From Desertimonas flava (lineage in GTDB: Bacteria; Actinomycetota; Acidimicrobiia; Acidimicrobiales; Ilumatobacteraceae), in contig NZ_QKYK01000002.1 in NCBI RefSeq assembly GCF_003426815.1, positions 372,001-436,000 on the forward strand: a stretch of 64,000 nucleotides of DNA, in the 5' to 3' direction. Both the position numbers and the translations under genes were made by a program. This document shows positions 43,358 through 52,925 of this stretch, piece by piece (positions within the stretch are counted from its first letter, which is position 1; every line of letters begins with the position of its first letter). The notes beneath the pieces are model-generated. The model searched no databases. It worked only from the letters and a program-made list of their open reading frames with translations, and was not told the origin of the DNA.

Positions 43358-45628
43358 GTGCCAAGCACTAAATGGGCGAAGTGCGACGTGATCCGGGATG
43401 CCGACTCGTATGCTCCGCCGGTGGTCCCGGCGCTCCGCGAACAACCGAGGCGTGCGCCGGCGGTATCGAGGTTCGCACCGTTGCTCGGGTCCTGCGTCGC
43501 CTTGATCGTTCTCGGCCGTGGTCTCTCGCCCACCGGTCAGGCAGGAGTCGACGTGATTCTCGTCGCTGGCGCTGCTGGTGCCGCGGGTGCTCTCGGTTCC
43601 CGAGCCCCCGCATGGACGTTGGTGGTGGCGGCGACCTCGTCAATCGTGATCTCCGGGGCCCTCGTCCCTGCCGTCGTGGCTGGCAGTGCCCTGGTGTTGG
43701 CGTTGGTGCCGCTCTTGACGGCCGTCCCCCTCCGTTCGTGGCTGCTCGCCGCGTCGTGGGGCTGTTGTCTCAACGCGTTGGCGCGTAGTGAGCTGCGGGG
43801 CGTTCTCGGGCTGTCGGCGTTGGTCGCCTGCGGTACGGCTGTCATCGTCGCCGTGGTCGGTCTTCGGGCGTTCTCCCGTCGTGTGCGCAGGGTCGTGTGG
43901 CTGACGTCAGCACTGCTGTGCCTCTCGGTCGTCGCGTCGAGTGCGGCGTTCGGAATCGTCACGCTGCGTTCCCGTCAGGAACTCGTGGACGGCGTGGACG
44001 CGGCCGAGTTCGGAGTCGCCGCCGTGGAGTCGGGCGACTTCGAAGCGGCAGCCATGTGGTTCCAGCGGTCCGCCGACCTCCTGCAGTCGGCGAACGAAGA
44101 GGTCAACTCGATACTGACGTTCCCGGCCCGAGCCGTGCCCGTCGTCGCGCAGCATCGCAATGCTCTGGAGCGCTTGAGCCAGATCGGCGCCGACGGCGCC
44201 TCAGCGGTGGCCGCGGCGCTCGGCGAGGTCGACCTCGACGAGTTGAGGGTGACCGACTCCCGGATCGACCTCGAGGCGCTCGTCGCCCTTCAAGCGCCGC
44301 TCAATCGGGTCCGTGACGAGCTCGTGCAGCTCCGTGAGGAGTCGGTCGGCTCGCGATCGGTGTGGCTCGTCGGCCGGGCAACTGAGGAGCTGGACGAGTT
44401 CGACGACAGCCTCGCCGAGCACCTTCCGTCGCTCGACAACGCGCTGAACGCGATCGAGCTCGCACCCGACATGCTGGGCGCCGCCGGTCCTCGCACCTAT
44501 CTGCTCTTATTCACGACCCCGTCCGAGTCGCGCGGTCTGGGCGGCTTCGTCGGCAGCTACGCCGAGCTCGCTGTGGTTGACGGACGCCTGACGCTCGGTC
44601 CGGCGGGCCGGGCGAGTGATCTCGACACGCTCGTGGAGAACGCCGGGGGCCGCGTCAACGGCTTCGAGGAGTTCCGGGCGCGCTACGGACGGTTCGGCTT
44701 CGACAACGACGGGGCCGGGCTCGTCGGGGATGCGGCATTCCGCAACCTCGCCGTGACGCCCAGCTTTCCGTGGGTCGGCTCGATCGCGGCGGACCTGTAC
44801 GAGCAAGCGACGGGTCAACACATCGACGGAGTGATCGCCGTCGATCCGTTCGTCGTCGCGAGCTTCTTGAACTACACCGGCCCGATCCACCTCGACAGCC
44901 TCGGCGTCGACCTGGACAGCGACAACGCTCTCTGGTTCCTGCTTCGCGACCAGTACATCGTCGGATCCGAGGACAACGAACGACGCACCGATGCGTTGGG
45001 CGAGGCGGCAGCGATCGCGTTCGATCGCATGATGCACGGTCAACTTCCCGATCCGATCGCGTTCGCTCGGGAGATCGGACCGTACGTCGGCGACCGACGA
45101 CTCTTGATGTGGAGCGCACACCCGCGAGAACAGGTCTTGCTCGACCGCCTCGCGGCAGGCGGCGCGATCCCGACGCCGAGTGGCCGCAACGGATGGTCCG
45201 TCACCATCGCCAACGCGGCCGGCAGCAAGATCGACAGCTTTCTGGAACGCAGCGCGTCGTACGAGACCTCGACCGATGCGAGCGGCGTGACGACGTCCAC
45301 GATCAGGCTCGTTCTGACCAACACCGCTCCCAACAGCGGACTTCCGAGGTACATCATCGGCAGTGAGGTCGGCCTGCCGCCCGGGACAACCCGCCTCTAT
45401 GTGTCGTTCTACAGCTCGCTCGATCTTGTTGGCGCCACGCTCGATGGGACCGAGCTCGAGCTGGAGCGGTCGACCGAGCAGGGCTGGAATGTGTACTCCA
45501 CCTTCGTCGAGATTCCGTCTGGGGGGTCGATCGATTTGACTGTGGATCTCATTGGTCAACTGGCCGCTCCGGACGCCATCGTCACCTGGGTCCAGCCCAT
45601 GGCGAACCCGCTCGAGATTCTCGAGTAG
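43358..45628 (+). CDS. DUF4012 membrane protein of the exopolysaccharide locus
   Basis: A 756-residue protein. Residues ~35-215 contain several hydrophobic helices; a mostly helical extracytoplasmic stretch follows, then the DUF4012 domain beginning near LLLFTTPSESRGLGGFVGSYAEL, with DPFVVASFLNYTGPI and a C-terminal beta domain. DUF4012 proteins are recurrent in actinobacterial capsule/EPS loci but have no assigned reaction. Start uncertain: GTG at 43358 (used here) or GTG at 43388. Converges with the flippase gene. Confidence 0.82.
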   Translation: MPSTKWAKCDVIRDADSYAPPVVPALREQPRRAPAVSRFAPLLGSCVALIVLGRGLSPTGQAGVDVILVAGAAGAAGALGSRAPAWTLVVAATSSIVISGALVPAVVAGSALVLALVPLLTAVPLRSWLLAASWGCCLNALARSELRGVLGLSALVACGTAVIVAVVGLRAFSRRVRRVVWLTSALLCLSVVASSAAFGIVTLRSRQELVDGVDAAEFGVAAVESGDFEAAAMWFQRSADLLQSANEEVNSILTFPARAVPVVAQHRNALERLSQIGADGASAVAAALGEVDLDELRVTDSRIDLEALVALQAPLNRVRDELVQLREESVGSRSVWLVGRATEELDEFDDSLAEHLPSLDNALNAIELAPDMLGAAGPRTYLLLFTTPSESRGLGGFVGSYAELAVVDGRLTLGPAGRASDLDTLVENAGGRVNGFEEFRARYGRFGFDNDGAGLVGDAAFRNLAVTPSFPWVGSIAADLYEQATGQHIDGVIAVDPFVVASFLNYTGPIHLDSLGVDLDSDNALWFLLRDQYIVGSEDNERRTDALGEAAAIAFDRMMHGQLPDPIAFAREIGPYVGDRRLLMWSAHPREQVLLDRLAAGGAIPTPSGRNGWSVTIANAAGSKIDSFLERSASYETSTDASGVTTSTIRLVLTNTAPNSGLPRYIIGSEVGLPPGTTRLYVSFYSSLDLVGATLDGTELELERSTEQGWNVYSTFVEIPSGGSIDLTVDLIGQLAAPDAIVTWVQPMANPLEILE

Positions 45629-45637
45629 GCGTGGCGG

Positions 45638-47167
45638 TCAACGAGTCCGCAACGTGCGCCGGGCCCGGCCGACCAGGCGCCACAATGCCGAGGTCGTGGC
45701 CGGTGCCGCGACCGCCAATCCTGCAACGTAGGTGACGACGAAGACCGCCGTGTCGATCGCAAGGAACCCGAGTCCGACCACGATGGGCCGAGTATCCGAC
45801 TGCAGGACCAGATGTTCGAGAGCTGCCGTGATCGCGGTCGACAGCGCGGCGCAGGGAAGTGGCGGGAGCAACGCGCCCAGGATGTCGCGCGTTGAAAACC
45901 GCACGACCAGTGCGGCTAGGCAGACGCACGTGATGCCGACCATCACCGCTGTGGCCGAGATCGCCGCTCCGGCACCCACGACCCCGAACAGATGGACCAG
46001 GGCGACGAGGAGCCCGATACCGAGCAGCACCTCCGTGGCCGTGTACCAGTTCAGTAGCCCCGTCCTGCCCCCGCCCTTGATCGCCTCCTCGCTGACGGAG
46101 ATCAGCGCCTTGCCGAGGCCGAGGCCGGACATCGCCACCACGACCACCCCGGCCTGACGCCATGGCTCGCCGAGAACAACCACGACGGCCGGTGTGCCGA
46201 GCGCGATCATCAGGCCGCCGACCAACGCAGACCCGACGAACGCCCAGTGAACGGCGCGAAGGTAGGCCACGCGCAAGCGGTCCGCGTCTCCCCTGATTCG
46301 AGAGAACGCCGGGAACAGGCTCGTCGCACCGACCTCGATGATGCCTCTGACCGGTATGAGTGCGATCCTCTGGCCGTACCGGAACTGACCGAGCGCTGCC
46401 GGGCTCAACGAGCCCCCGACGACCGTGGTCTCGGCCACCGACTGAACTCGTGCTCCGATCATGCCGAGCACGAGCGGTCGGCCGTATCGGGCGGACTCCC
46501 GCCACATCGCCATGGACGCCCGCCCCCTGCCGGGACGCCAGTCGGTGATCATCCACAAACTCACGACCCACACCAGAGAGGAGGCGTAGAGGCCGGCGAC
46601 CATGCTCCAAACACCCCAGCCGAGCGCTGCCGTTGTCACGGCGACGCCCGCATAGGACACGGCGACCGCCGGGCCGACGATCAGTCGACGACGCACGCTG
46701 AATTCGCGCTGCAGCATCGCTTCTGGCACGTTGGTGAGCGCATGAAGCAGCACGACGCCGGAGGAAGCCGCAGCGACGACCCCGGCGTGGCGATCATCGA
46801 CGAGCATGCCGATGACCGGTGCCGCAGCGAGCGCCGCCATCGCCATCAGCACGCCTCCGATCGTGGTGGCATAGAAAACCGTCTCGGCCGCGTCGGCAAG
46901 GTGGTCTTCGCGGTGGACGAGCCCGGCGCGCAGTCCGCCTTCGGCGAAGGTGCCGACGAACGTCACGAGGACGGTTCCGGCGACGAAGATGCCGACTTCC
47001 GTCGGTGATAGGAGTCGAGCCAGGGCGACCGTCTGTCCGACGGTGATGAGTTCCCCGACGACGAGCGCGACAGCCGACGCCGCCGCCACGCGTCCGATGT
47101 GCGAGCGCAGCGGCTTCTCACTCCCCGGAGCCGACTCGGCCGGGCGCTCGCTGAGAGCATCGGTCAT
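45638..47167 (-). CDS. polysaccharide flippase (Wzx/MATE-like exporter)
   Basis: A 509-residue protein with 12-14 hydrophobic helices and the polysaccharide-synthesis pattern VALARLLSPTEVGIFVAG near the N-terminus and VPEAMLQREFSVRRR around residue 125. It should flip lipid-linked repeat units across the membrane. It starts inside the stop of the pyruvyl-transferase gene (ATGA on the minus strand), so the two are coupled. Confidence 0.88.
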   Translation of the reverse strand: MTDALSERPAESAPGSEKPLRSHIGRVAAASAVALVVGELITVGQTVALARLLSPTEVGIFVAGTVLVTFVGTFAEGGLRAGLVHREDHLADAAETVFYATTIGGVLMAMAALAAAPVIGMLVDDRHAGVVAAASSGVVLLHALTNVPEAMLQREFSVRRRLIVGPAVAVSYAGVAVTTAALGWGVWSMVAGLYASSLVWVVSLWMITDWRPGRGRASMAMWRESARYGRPLVLGMIGARVQSVAETTVVGGSLSPAALGQFRYGQRIALIPVRGIIEVGATSLFPAFSRIRGDADRLRVAYLRAVHWAFVGSALVGGLMIALGTPAVVVVLGEPWRQAGVVVVAMSGLGLGKALISVSEEAIKGGGRTGLLNWYTATEVLLGIGLLVALVHLFGVVGAGAAISATAVMVGITCVCLAALVVRFSTRDILGALLPPLPCAALSTAITAALEHLVLQSDTRPIVVGLGFLAIDTAVFVVTYVAGLAVAAPATTSALWRLVGRARRTLRTR

Positions 47168-48543
47168 CGCGAGTGCGGGCCCTCCGGTGCGCTACCGACG
47201 AACTCATACGCACGCTCGAATGCGGCCAGGCTGCTCTGGATCTGGGCCGCCGCCCGCTCGCGCAGGGCATGGCGGATTTCCGGAGCCTCGGCGTGGGCGG
47301 CGTGGATGGCGTCGTCGAGCCGCGCCGCCAACCCGTCGTCGCCGACGTTGATCACTCTCATGCCCTCGCCGAACATGTCGGCGAGCCCGAACAGCTTGTC
47401 GTCGTAGTACTTCGACGAGGACAGGGCGACCACGGGAATGCCCTGCGAGAGGGCGAACACCCCGAGGTGGTATGCACTCGTCACGACCACCCGGCAGCCT
47501 GAGACCCGTTCGGCAATCGCTCGTGGGGCGACATACCGACCGAGGGGACGCCGGGCCCCTTTCACTCCGCGGACGATCGGCATCGTCGACCGGCGATCCT
47601 GCGACCGAAACTCCGCGATGAAGATTGGTGACAGGCGCAGCCCGAGATCGCCGGCTGCGGCCCGCACCGACGTCGAGATCGCCTGGCGGGCGCTGGTCGG
47701 GATCGGAGCGTAGGTCGTGTCCCGGATGCACACGCCCAAGTCGTTACCAGGGGTGTCCCGCCGAAGCCCGTACGGAAGCTCGATCGCGTCGTCGCCCGTG
47801 ATCACCACGCGGTCTGCGGGCACTCCCAGTGCCTCGAGGAGCGCTGGGCCGCCGCGGCGCTCGCGCACCGCGATGAGGTTGACGCGTGGCAGCACCTCGG
47901 CTGCTCGGGCGCGGAGGAGGGGATCCTCGAGCGGGCCGATGCCCTGTCCCACCATCACCACCGGCACATCGTGCTCACGTGAATACTCGACGAGATTGAA
48001 TACCCGGTTCGCCTGGGCGGCGTCCGCGTCCGTCACGTACCCGCCGCCGAGAACCACGACCAGCGACGAGTGTCGGGCCGCCGACAAGACGACGTCGGGG
48101 AGCCGTGGGCCCACAGCAGATGCCCCCTGTTCGGCTGGACCCGGTCGTCCGACGATTCGGCGCCACGCTCGAGCAGCCTTTCGAACGGCGCCCTTGTACT
48201 TCTGGCGCACGAATACCTTGGACCGGAGCCATGCCATCACGACCGGACCCACGAAGCGAGGGCCTACGCGCGCTGCGAGACGCTCAGCGACGGTCGGCGT
48301 TCCCCAGGCTTCATCAGCGAAGTGCGTCACCGCCTCGCAGTCAGGGAAGTAGGAGCGCAACAGTGAGGGCGAGTCGGTCATCACGGCGAGCCGTGCAGCC
48401 GGCCAGCGATCGCGCAGCCGGCGAAGAGTCACGTCAAGCATGGCGAGGTCGCCGTTGTTCCGGAGCCAGTACTCGCTGTTCTCCACCAAGATCCGCAACT
48501 CGCAGCCGTCGGAGACGGACCCTGGGCCACCCTTGTTCGCCAT
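47164..48543 (-). CDS. polysaccharide pyruvyl transferase-family protein
   Basis: A 459-residue GT-B-like protein of the PS_pyruv_trans family, which typically transfers pyruvate from PEP to sugar hydroxyls and adds negative charge to EPS. Phrases include ENSEYWLRNNGDLAMLDVTLRRL, LVVLGGGYVTD, VGQGIGPLEDPLLRARA, AVRERRGGPALLEALG, SAYHLGVFALSQGIPVVALS and KYYDDKLFGL. The ATG at 48543 begins the domain; the frame extends to 48600 through a less likely hydrophobic stretch. First gene of a two-gene operon with the flippase, divergent from the chain-length gene. Confidence 0.85.
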   Translation of the reverse strand: MANKGGPGSVSDGCELRILVENSEYWLRNNGDLAMLDVTLRRLRDRWPAARLAVMTDSPSLLRSYFPDCEAVTHFADEAWGTPTVAERLAARVGPRFVGPVVMAWLRSKVFVRQKYKGAVRKAARAWRRIVGRPGPAEQGASAVGPRLPDVVLSAARHSSLVVVLGGGYVTDADAAQANRVFNLVEYSREHDVPVVMVGQGIGPLEDPLLRARAAEVLPRVNLIAVRERRGGPALLEALGVPADRVVITGDDAIELPYGLRRDTPGNDLGVCIRDTTYAPIPTSARQAISTSVRAAAGDLGLRLSPIFIAEFRSQDRRSTMPIVRGVKGARRPLGRYVAPRAIAERVSGCRVVVTSAYHLGVFALSQGIPVVALSSSKYYDDKLFGLADMFGEGMRVINVGDDGLAARLDDAIHAAHAEAPEIRHALRERAAAQIQSSLAAFERAYEFVGSAPEGPHSR

Positions 48544-48678
48544 CGTTCTCGCCATCTGTAGCAGCCACGCGGCCACTCCGGTGGCGATCAGCCTGAGCAC
48601 TGTACATGGTCGTCATCTCAGACCACACCGCGTCGGCCCAGCCCTCCGGCAGTCCAGTACGAAGCGACCCCCGGCGCC

Positions 48679-48684
48679 TATACT
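48679..48684 (+). promoter_or_regulatory. candidate -10 box upstream of the chain-length protein gene
   Basis: TATACT, 50 nt before the GTG at 48735, leaving a ~40-nt leader with GAGAGG 7-8 nt before the start. -35 not clear. Confidence 0.35.
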
Positions 48685-48734
48685 TCGCAACCCGAGAGTC
48701 GCTGATCGTGGGCGAGTCGGCGAGAGGGTGAAGC

Positions 48735-50345
48735 GTGGCACCGACGAAGAAACACTCTGACGGGCTCAAGGTGCGAGCTGTCCGGCTTGTCGTCGAAGTG
48801 CTCGAGGCCGATCCCTCGCTCTCCCTGAACGCAGCAGCAATCCGCGTCGGGGAAAGGCTGCGCGTGAGCCCGACCACATTGCGTGCTTGGTGTCGGCAGG
48901 CGGGTGTCCAAACTACGTCGAGCTCCGGTCAGTCGACCGGAGCGTCTTCGCAAGCCGTGGCCCCGTCGCACCCCGATGTCTACCGCACGTTCGGGCTGCC
49001 GGGCGACTTACCGTCGCAGACTGCGCTTCAGGTCCAGATCTCGCGGATCCGACGCCGTTGGTGGCTCGTCGCGGCCGGCGCCCTCGTCGGAATCGTCGCT
49101 GGCATCGTCTCATGGCAAACCGGCGAGACGCTGTACTCCAGCAAGGCCGCGCTCACCGTGGTCTCCGCCCAGCGCGGACCCGAGCAGGACGCCATCATGA
49201 GCCAGGGATACGTCAGCTACTTCAATGATCCCTCCTACCAGGCGAAGCTGCGTCAGCAGGCGGGAATAGCGGGGGATGTCTCGTTCAAGGCTGAGACCGT
49301 GGTCGCCAGCCCGATCCTCTATGTCATCGCCTCGTCACCGAATGCAGACGATGTGGTGACGGCGGCGTCGAGAATGGCAACGGCACTTCGGGATCAGGTC
49401 AACGACGGAGTACGAGCGAACCGTGAGGCCTCGGTCGCCGCCGTTCTCGATGCGCTCGAGGCGACCGATGGGTTACCTGGCCAAGTGCAGGATCGCATCA
49501 GTGCGATCACGGCCGACAACACGAACGAGCTGCAGGTCGTGCAACTCGAATCGGCCGTGACCTCTACGACACCCGGCCCCATTCGCACCATTGCGTTGCC
49601 GCTCGCTGCTGGTCTGGTGGTCGGGTGCTTCGCAGCGATGGCGTTCGGAGCGGCCTCCCGGCGCCTCGAGTCGGCCTTCGACGTGAGTGACAGAACGGGA
49701 CTCGAAGTGCTCACCGTGCTGCCCCGCATTGATCGTCGCGGCGGCGTGGCGCAGTTCGAACAGCGTGTCGGGCAGCTCGCCAACGTGGTGAGCCGCTTCG
49801 TCCAGCAGCGGCCGATGGTGGTCGCAGTCGCTGGAGCTGGGACGAACAGGGCCGCCTCCTTCGTGGCCCGCGCCTTGGCCGTCCAGCGGGGATCGCACGG
49901 CGAGCGAACCATCCTCGTCGACGCTGAAGGCGCAACGTCTGAAGCAACAGGAGCCAGCGACTACATCGCTGACATCCGGGGAGTCACAGTCCACGACGTC
50001 GCGCAGGATGGACCAGCGGCCAACGTCCTTGTCGTTCCGTGGGGAGAACACGCGGAAGGCCCCCCGGCTGGTGGTGCGGAGCGCTTCGACGACCTGCTCG
50101 GCAAGCTCCGGGCGAACGCAGACGTCGTGATCATCGACTGCCCGCCGATCGTCGATGCCGCGGACGCGCAGGTTCTCTGCGCCGCGGCCGATGTGACCCT
50201 CATCGCGATCGAGGAGTCGGCGACCCGCACGGCGGATGTCGTCAACGGGGTCCGTCTCGTGGAGCACGTCGGCGGGCTCACCCTTGGTGCTGTTCTCATC
50301 GAACGTGGCGGCGTGCCGGAACGCCACCAGTCCGGCGCGGGTTGA
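48735..50345 (+). CDS. Wzz-like chain-length protein with N-terminal transposase-type HTH and degenerate tyrosine-kinase domain
   Basis: A 536-residue protein. Residues ~9-58 resemble the IS3/IS1329 transposase HTH: KVRAVRLVVEVLE, then RVGERLRVSPTTLRAWCRQAG. A Ser/Gln linker follows. Residues ~100-305 are Wzz-like: TM1 ~109-127, an extracytoplasmic region, TM2 ~284-305. Residues ~355-525 form a CpsD/BY-kinase-like domain with ILVDAEG (Walker A') and VVIIDCPP (Walker B), but the Walker A region reads AVAGAGTNRAAS with no lysine, and there is no C-terminal Tyr cluster. It should control polymer chain length; kinase activity is doubtful. GTG start with GAGAGG upstream. Confidence 0.82.
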   Translation: MAPTKKHSDGLKVRAVRLVVEVLEADPSLSLNAAAIRVGERLRVSPTTLRAWCRQAGVQTTSSSGQSTGASSQAVAPSHPDVYRTFGLPGDLPSQTALQVQISRIRRRWWLVAAGALVGIVAGIVSWQTGETLYSSKAALTVVSAQRGPEQDAIMSQGYVSYFNDPSYQAKLRQQAGIAGDVSFKAETVVASPILYVIASSPNADDVVTAASRMATALRDQVNDGVRANREASVAAVLDALEATDGLPGQVQDRISAITADNTNELQVVQLESAVTSTTPGPIRTIALPLAAGLVVGCFAAMAFGAASRRLESAFDVSDRTGLEVLTVLPRIDRRGGVAQFEQRVGQLANVVSRFVQQRPMVVAVAGAGTNRAASFVARALAVQRGSHGERTILVDAEGATSEATGASDYIADIRGVTVHDVAQDGPAANVLVVPWGEHAEGPPAGGAERFDDLLGKLRANADVVIIDCPPIVDAADAQVLCAAADVTLIAIEESATRTADVVNGVRLVEHVGGLTLGAVLIERGGVPERHQSGAG

Positions 50346-50367
50346 TGTCGTACATCCAGCACGCACG

Positions 50368-51867
50368 ATGACTCCATCACTGGTGGGGCGGGGGCTCCTG
50401 CGGGCCCGTCATCGACGGGGGAACCCTTTGGGGGCCGGTCTGGCGCTGCCGATCACTCTGTTCGCCCTGGTCGTCGTTGCGGCCGTCCCGGATTCTGCCC
50501 ACGATCTGCTGCTGTATCTGCCATTGCTGATCGTGGCCTGCGGTGCCGTTGTCGCGGGCTTGGCCGAGCCCAGATTGGCGGTCCTGTACCTCCTGATCGC
50601 GATGTTTTTTCGACTCGCGGTGCCCGACATCCTTCCGGTCGACCCCTTTGTCTTGGCCTATGTCGGAGTACTCCTGTCGGTCTCGATCTGGCTCTCTATT
50701 CGCAGGAACCATCTGCCTCGTCTCGGCATTGTCGAGTCCGCAATGGTCCTGTATCTCGCATGGAACATCTACTCGATGCTGGACACAAACCATGCGCTTG
50801 AGGCTGTCTATCCGCGCACCAACGAAGAACTCTCCGTTTACCGGTTCATCCTGACCGGAACCGCCATTCCACTGTCGATGTACGTCGTTGGTCGGACGTT
50901 CTATCGGCGCCGCGCCGATGTCACGATCGTGCTCTGGGCCCTTCTCGCCTTCGGCGGCTATTCGGCGGCGGTCAGCATCATGCAGTTTCATGGTCCGCAG
51001 GGACTGGTCTGGCCTCGCTACATCGTCGACTCACCGAACTGGGTGGGGCGCGCCAACGGGGTGTTCAACCAGCCCGTCGTCAATGGTCTTGCCCTCACCG
51101 CCGGCTTCCTGGCGGGGTTGTTCCTCGCCGTCCAGCCACGCTCGCGCCGATGGATCACCATGCTCTCCGCCGGCACGTCCGTTGCTGCGGCCTACGGAAT
51201 ATATCTCACCCACACCAGAGCGGTGTGGTTGGCCTTCGTCCTCGTGTGCGTGATCGGTGCGATGTGCTCGGATTCGATGCGGCGAGGTTTCATCGCCGTG
51301 CTTCTGGTGGTTACGGTCGGAGTAGCCGCGACCTGGTCAACCTTCACGAGCGCAGACCGAGATGCCGGGGGAATAGGCTCGGCCAATGAGATCCATGACC
51401 GGCTCAACTCGATTGCTACTTCGCTCTGGGCATTCGAGCGAGAACCGTTCACCGGATGGGGAATCGGCAGGTTCACGGCGATCAACACCGTCCACCACCA
51501 ACAATTTTCGCAGGATGTCAGCTGGGTCCGTGGCTATGGCATAGCGTCGCACTTTAACGAGCTCGGAATTCTTGTTGAGCTCGGCGTCGTGGGGCTGATG
51601 TTGTGGCTCACGGCTATCGTGCTCATCATTGTGCGCCTTACGGAAATGTATCGATCTCAATCGAATGACTTGTTCGTGCGCGAATTTGTGCTTCTCGCTC
51701 TCCTGCTTCTCGGTTCGGTCATTCTGGCGGGTCTGACAGTCGACCTACGCTTCTTCGACTTTCCCGTGGCCGCAACGATGTTGCTCGTCGGAATGGCTCT
51801 GGAGGCGAGCCGCTGCAACGACCTGGGCGAGCGCAGTCGGATCGAGCCGGTGGAAAATCTGTCGTGA
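50368..51867 (+). CDS. O-antigen ligase/polymerase-like membrane protein
   Basis: A 499-residue protein with 10-12 hydrophobic helices and the Wzy/WaaL hallmark: a large extracytoplasmic loop near residues 340-400 with LWAFEREPFTGWGIGRF and SHFNELGILVELGVVG. It probably polymerises repeat units or ligates the polymer. Start ATG at 50368, 22 nt after the chain-length gene. It is noticeably richer in A/T than its neighbours (including a TTTTTT run near 50605), as is usual for variable polymerase genes. Confidence 0.86.
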   Translation: MTPSLVGRGLLRARHRRGNPLGAGLALPITLFALVVVAAVPDSAHDLLLYLPLLIVACGAVVAGLAEPRLAVLYLLIAMFFRLAVPDILPVDPFVLAYVGVLLSVSIWLSIRRNHLPRLGIVESAMVLYLAWNIYSMLDTNHALEAVYPRTNEELSVYRFILTGTAIPLSMYVVGRTFYRRRADVTIVLWALLAFGGYSAAVSIMQFHGPQGLVWPRYIVDSPNWVGRANGVFNQPVVNGLALTAGFLAGLFLAVQPRSRRWITMLSAGTSVAAAYGIYLTHTRAVWLAFVLVCVIGAMCSDSMRRGFIAVLLVVTVGVAATWSTFTSADRDAGGIGSANEIHDRLNSIATSLWAFEREPFTGWGIGRFTAINTVHHQQFSQDVSWVRGYGIASHFNELGILVELGVVGLMLWLTAIVLIIVRLTEMYRSQSNDLFVREFVLLALLLLGSVILAGLTVDLRFFDFPVAATMLLVGMALEASRCNDLGERSRIEPVENLS

Positions 51868-52925
51868 ACACGCGTTGGGTCCTGTGGGTTTCCACCGCAC
51901 TCGAGACCCGAGGTGGTGTTTCAGCGTATGTGCGGATGGTGAGCCAAACATCGCTTTGGTCGTCTTGGAATGTGCGGCACATCGCTACCCACCGCGACGG
52001 CTCGCTCTTCGTCCGCTGCGTCGCATTTGCTCGTGCGCTGCCTCGCTTCCTCTCTGCGCTAGCGGCCCGTCCGAGCCTTGTCCACATTCACATGGCCTCG
52101 GGCGGGAGCTTCTTTCGCAAGAGCGTGCTCATGTGGCTGGCCAGAGTTGTGCATGTGCCTGTCGTCCTCCATATCCACGGAGGTGAGTTCCACCAATTCC
52201 ATGCGCGCCTGCCTCGTCTCATGCGTCGGTACGTGCGTGCGACGCTCGAGGCCTCCTCGCTCGTGATAGCGCTCGGGGAAATCTGGGCGCACCGGCTCGC
52301 ACGCCTAGCGCCGCGTGCTCGTATCGTTGTGCTCCCGAACGCGGTTCGACTGCGGCAACCCGTTTCACAGCCCAAGGTGGGTGAATCCGTCCGCGTCCTC
52401 TTCGTCGGCCGGATCGGAGAAGAAAAAGGTGCGTTCGTCCTTCTCGAGGCATGGGCACAGGTCCTCCGGCAAGGAGTACTCCCGACGCAACTCACGCTTG
52501 CCGGCGACGGTTCGATTGAGCGAGCTCGCCAGCTGGTGGCTGAGCTGGGCCTTGGCGAGTCGGTTCAAGTCCTCGGCTGGGTCGATCCGGGAGACATACC
52601 GCAATTGATGAGCGAGTCTCACGTTCTGGTACTGCCGTCATTGAACGAGGGCCAGCCGATGGCAATCCTGGAAGCGATGGCGCACGGCATGTGCATCGTG
52701 GCGAGCGACAGAGGTGGGATACCTGACCTCATCGACGACGACTGTGGGGTCTTGGTCCCGGCGGGCGATGTCGATGGTCTTGCGACTCCGCTCGCCGCCG
52801 TCGTGAATGATGCGGATCTGCGGGCACGACTCGGTGCTCAAGCGGCCCAGCGAGTCATCGAGCGTTTCGACATCGAAGTGGTCGTTCGTCGGTTGGACGA
52901 CATGTACTCGGAGGTAGCGCGTTGA
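51864..52925 (+). CDS. glycosyltransferase, GT4 family
   Basis: A 353-residue GT-B retaining transferase. N-terminal half: ETRGGVSAYVRMV acceptor-side loop and HIHGGEFHQFHARLP. C-terminal half: VLFVGRIGEEKGAFVLLEAW (GT4 start), LVLPSLNEGQPMAILEAMAHG with the E-x7-E donor-phosphate pair (~258-266). Adds one sugar to the lipid-linked repeat unit at the cytoplasmic face; sugars unknown. GTG start in a 4-nt overlap with the polymerase-like gene; ends in a 4-nt TTGA overlap with the next gene. Confidence 0.9.
   Translation: MNTRWVLWVSTALETRGGVSAYVRMVSQTSLWSSWNVRHIATHRDGSLFVRCVAFARALPRFLSALAARPSLVHIHMASGGSFFRKSVLMWLARVVHVPVVLHIHGGEFHQFHARLPRLMRRYVRATLEASSLVIALGEIWAHRLARLAPRARIVVLPNAVRLRQPVSQPKVGESVRVLFVGRIGEEKGAFVLLEAWAQVLRQGVLPTQLTLAGDGSIERARQLVAELGLGESVQVLGWVDPGDIPQLMSESHVLVLPSLNEGQPMAILEAMAHGMCIVASDRGGIPDLIDDDCGVLVPAGDVDGLATPLAAVVNDADLRARLGAQAAQRVIERFDIEVVVRRLDDMYSEVAR

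Noticed and set aside
42327-43391. 354-codon plus-strand frame after folD
   Set aside because: It overlaps the small secreted-protein gene antisense, lacks a ribosome binding site and has no recognisable motif.
48735-48930. Remnant of an insertion sequence upstream of the chain-length gene
   Set aside because: The HTH is in frame, starts with its own ribosome binding site and continues without a stop into the Wzz domain; no inverted repeats or orfB remains.
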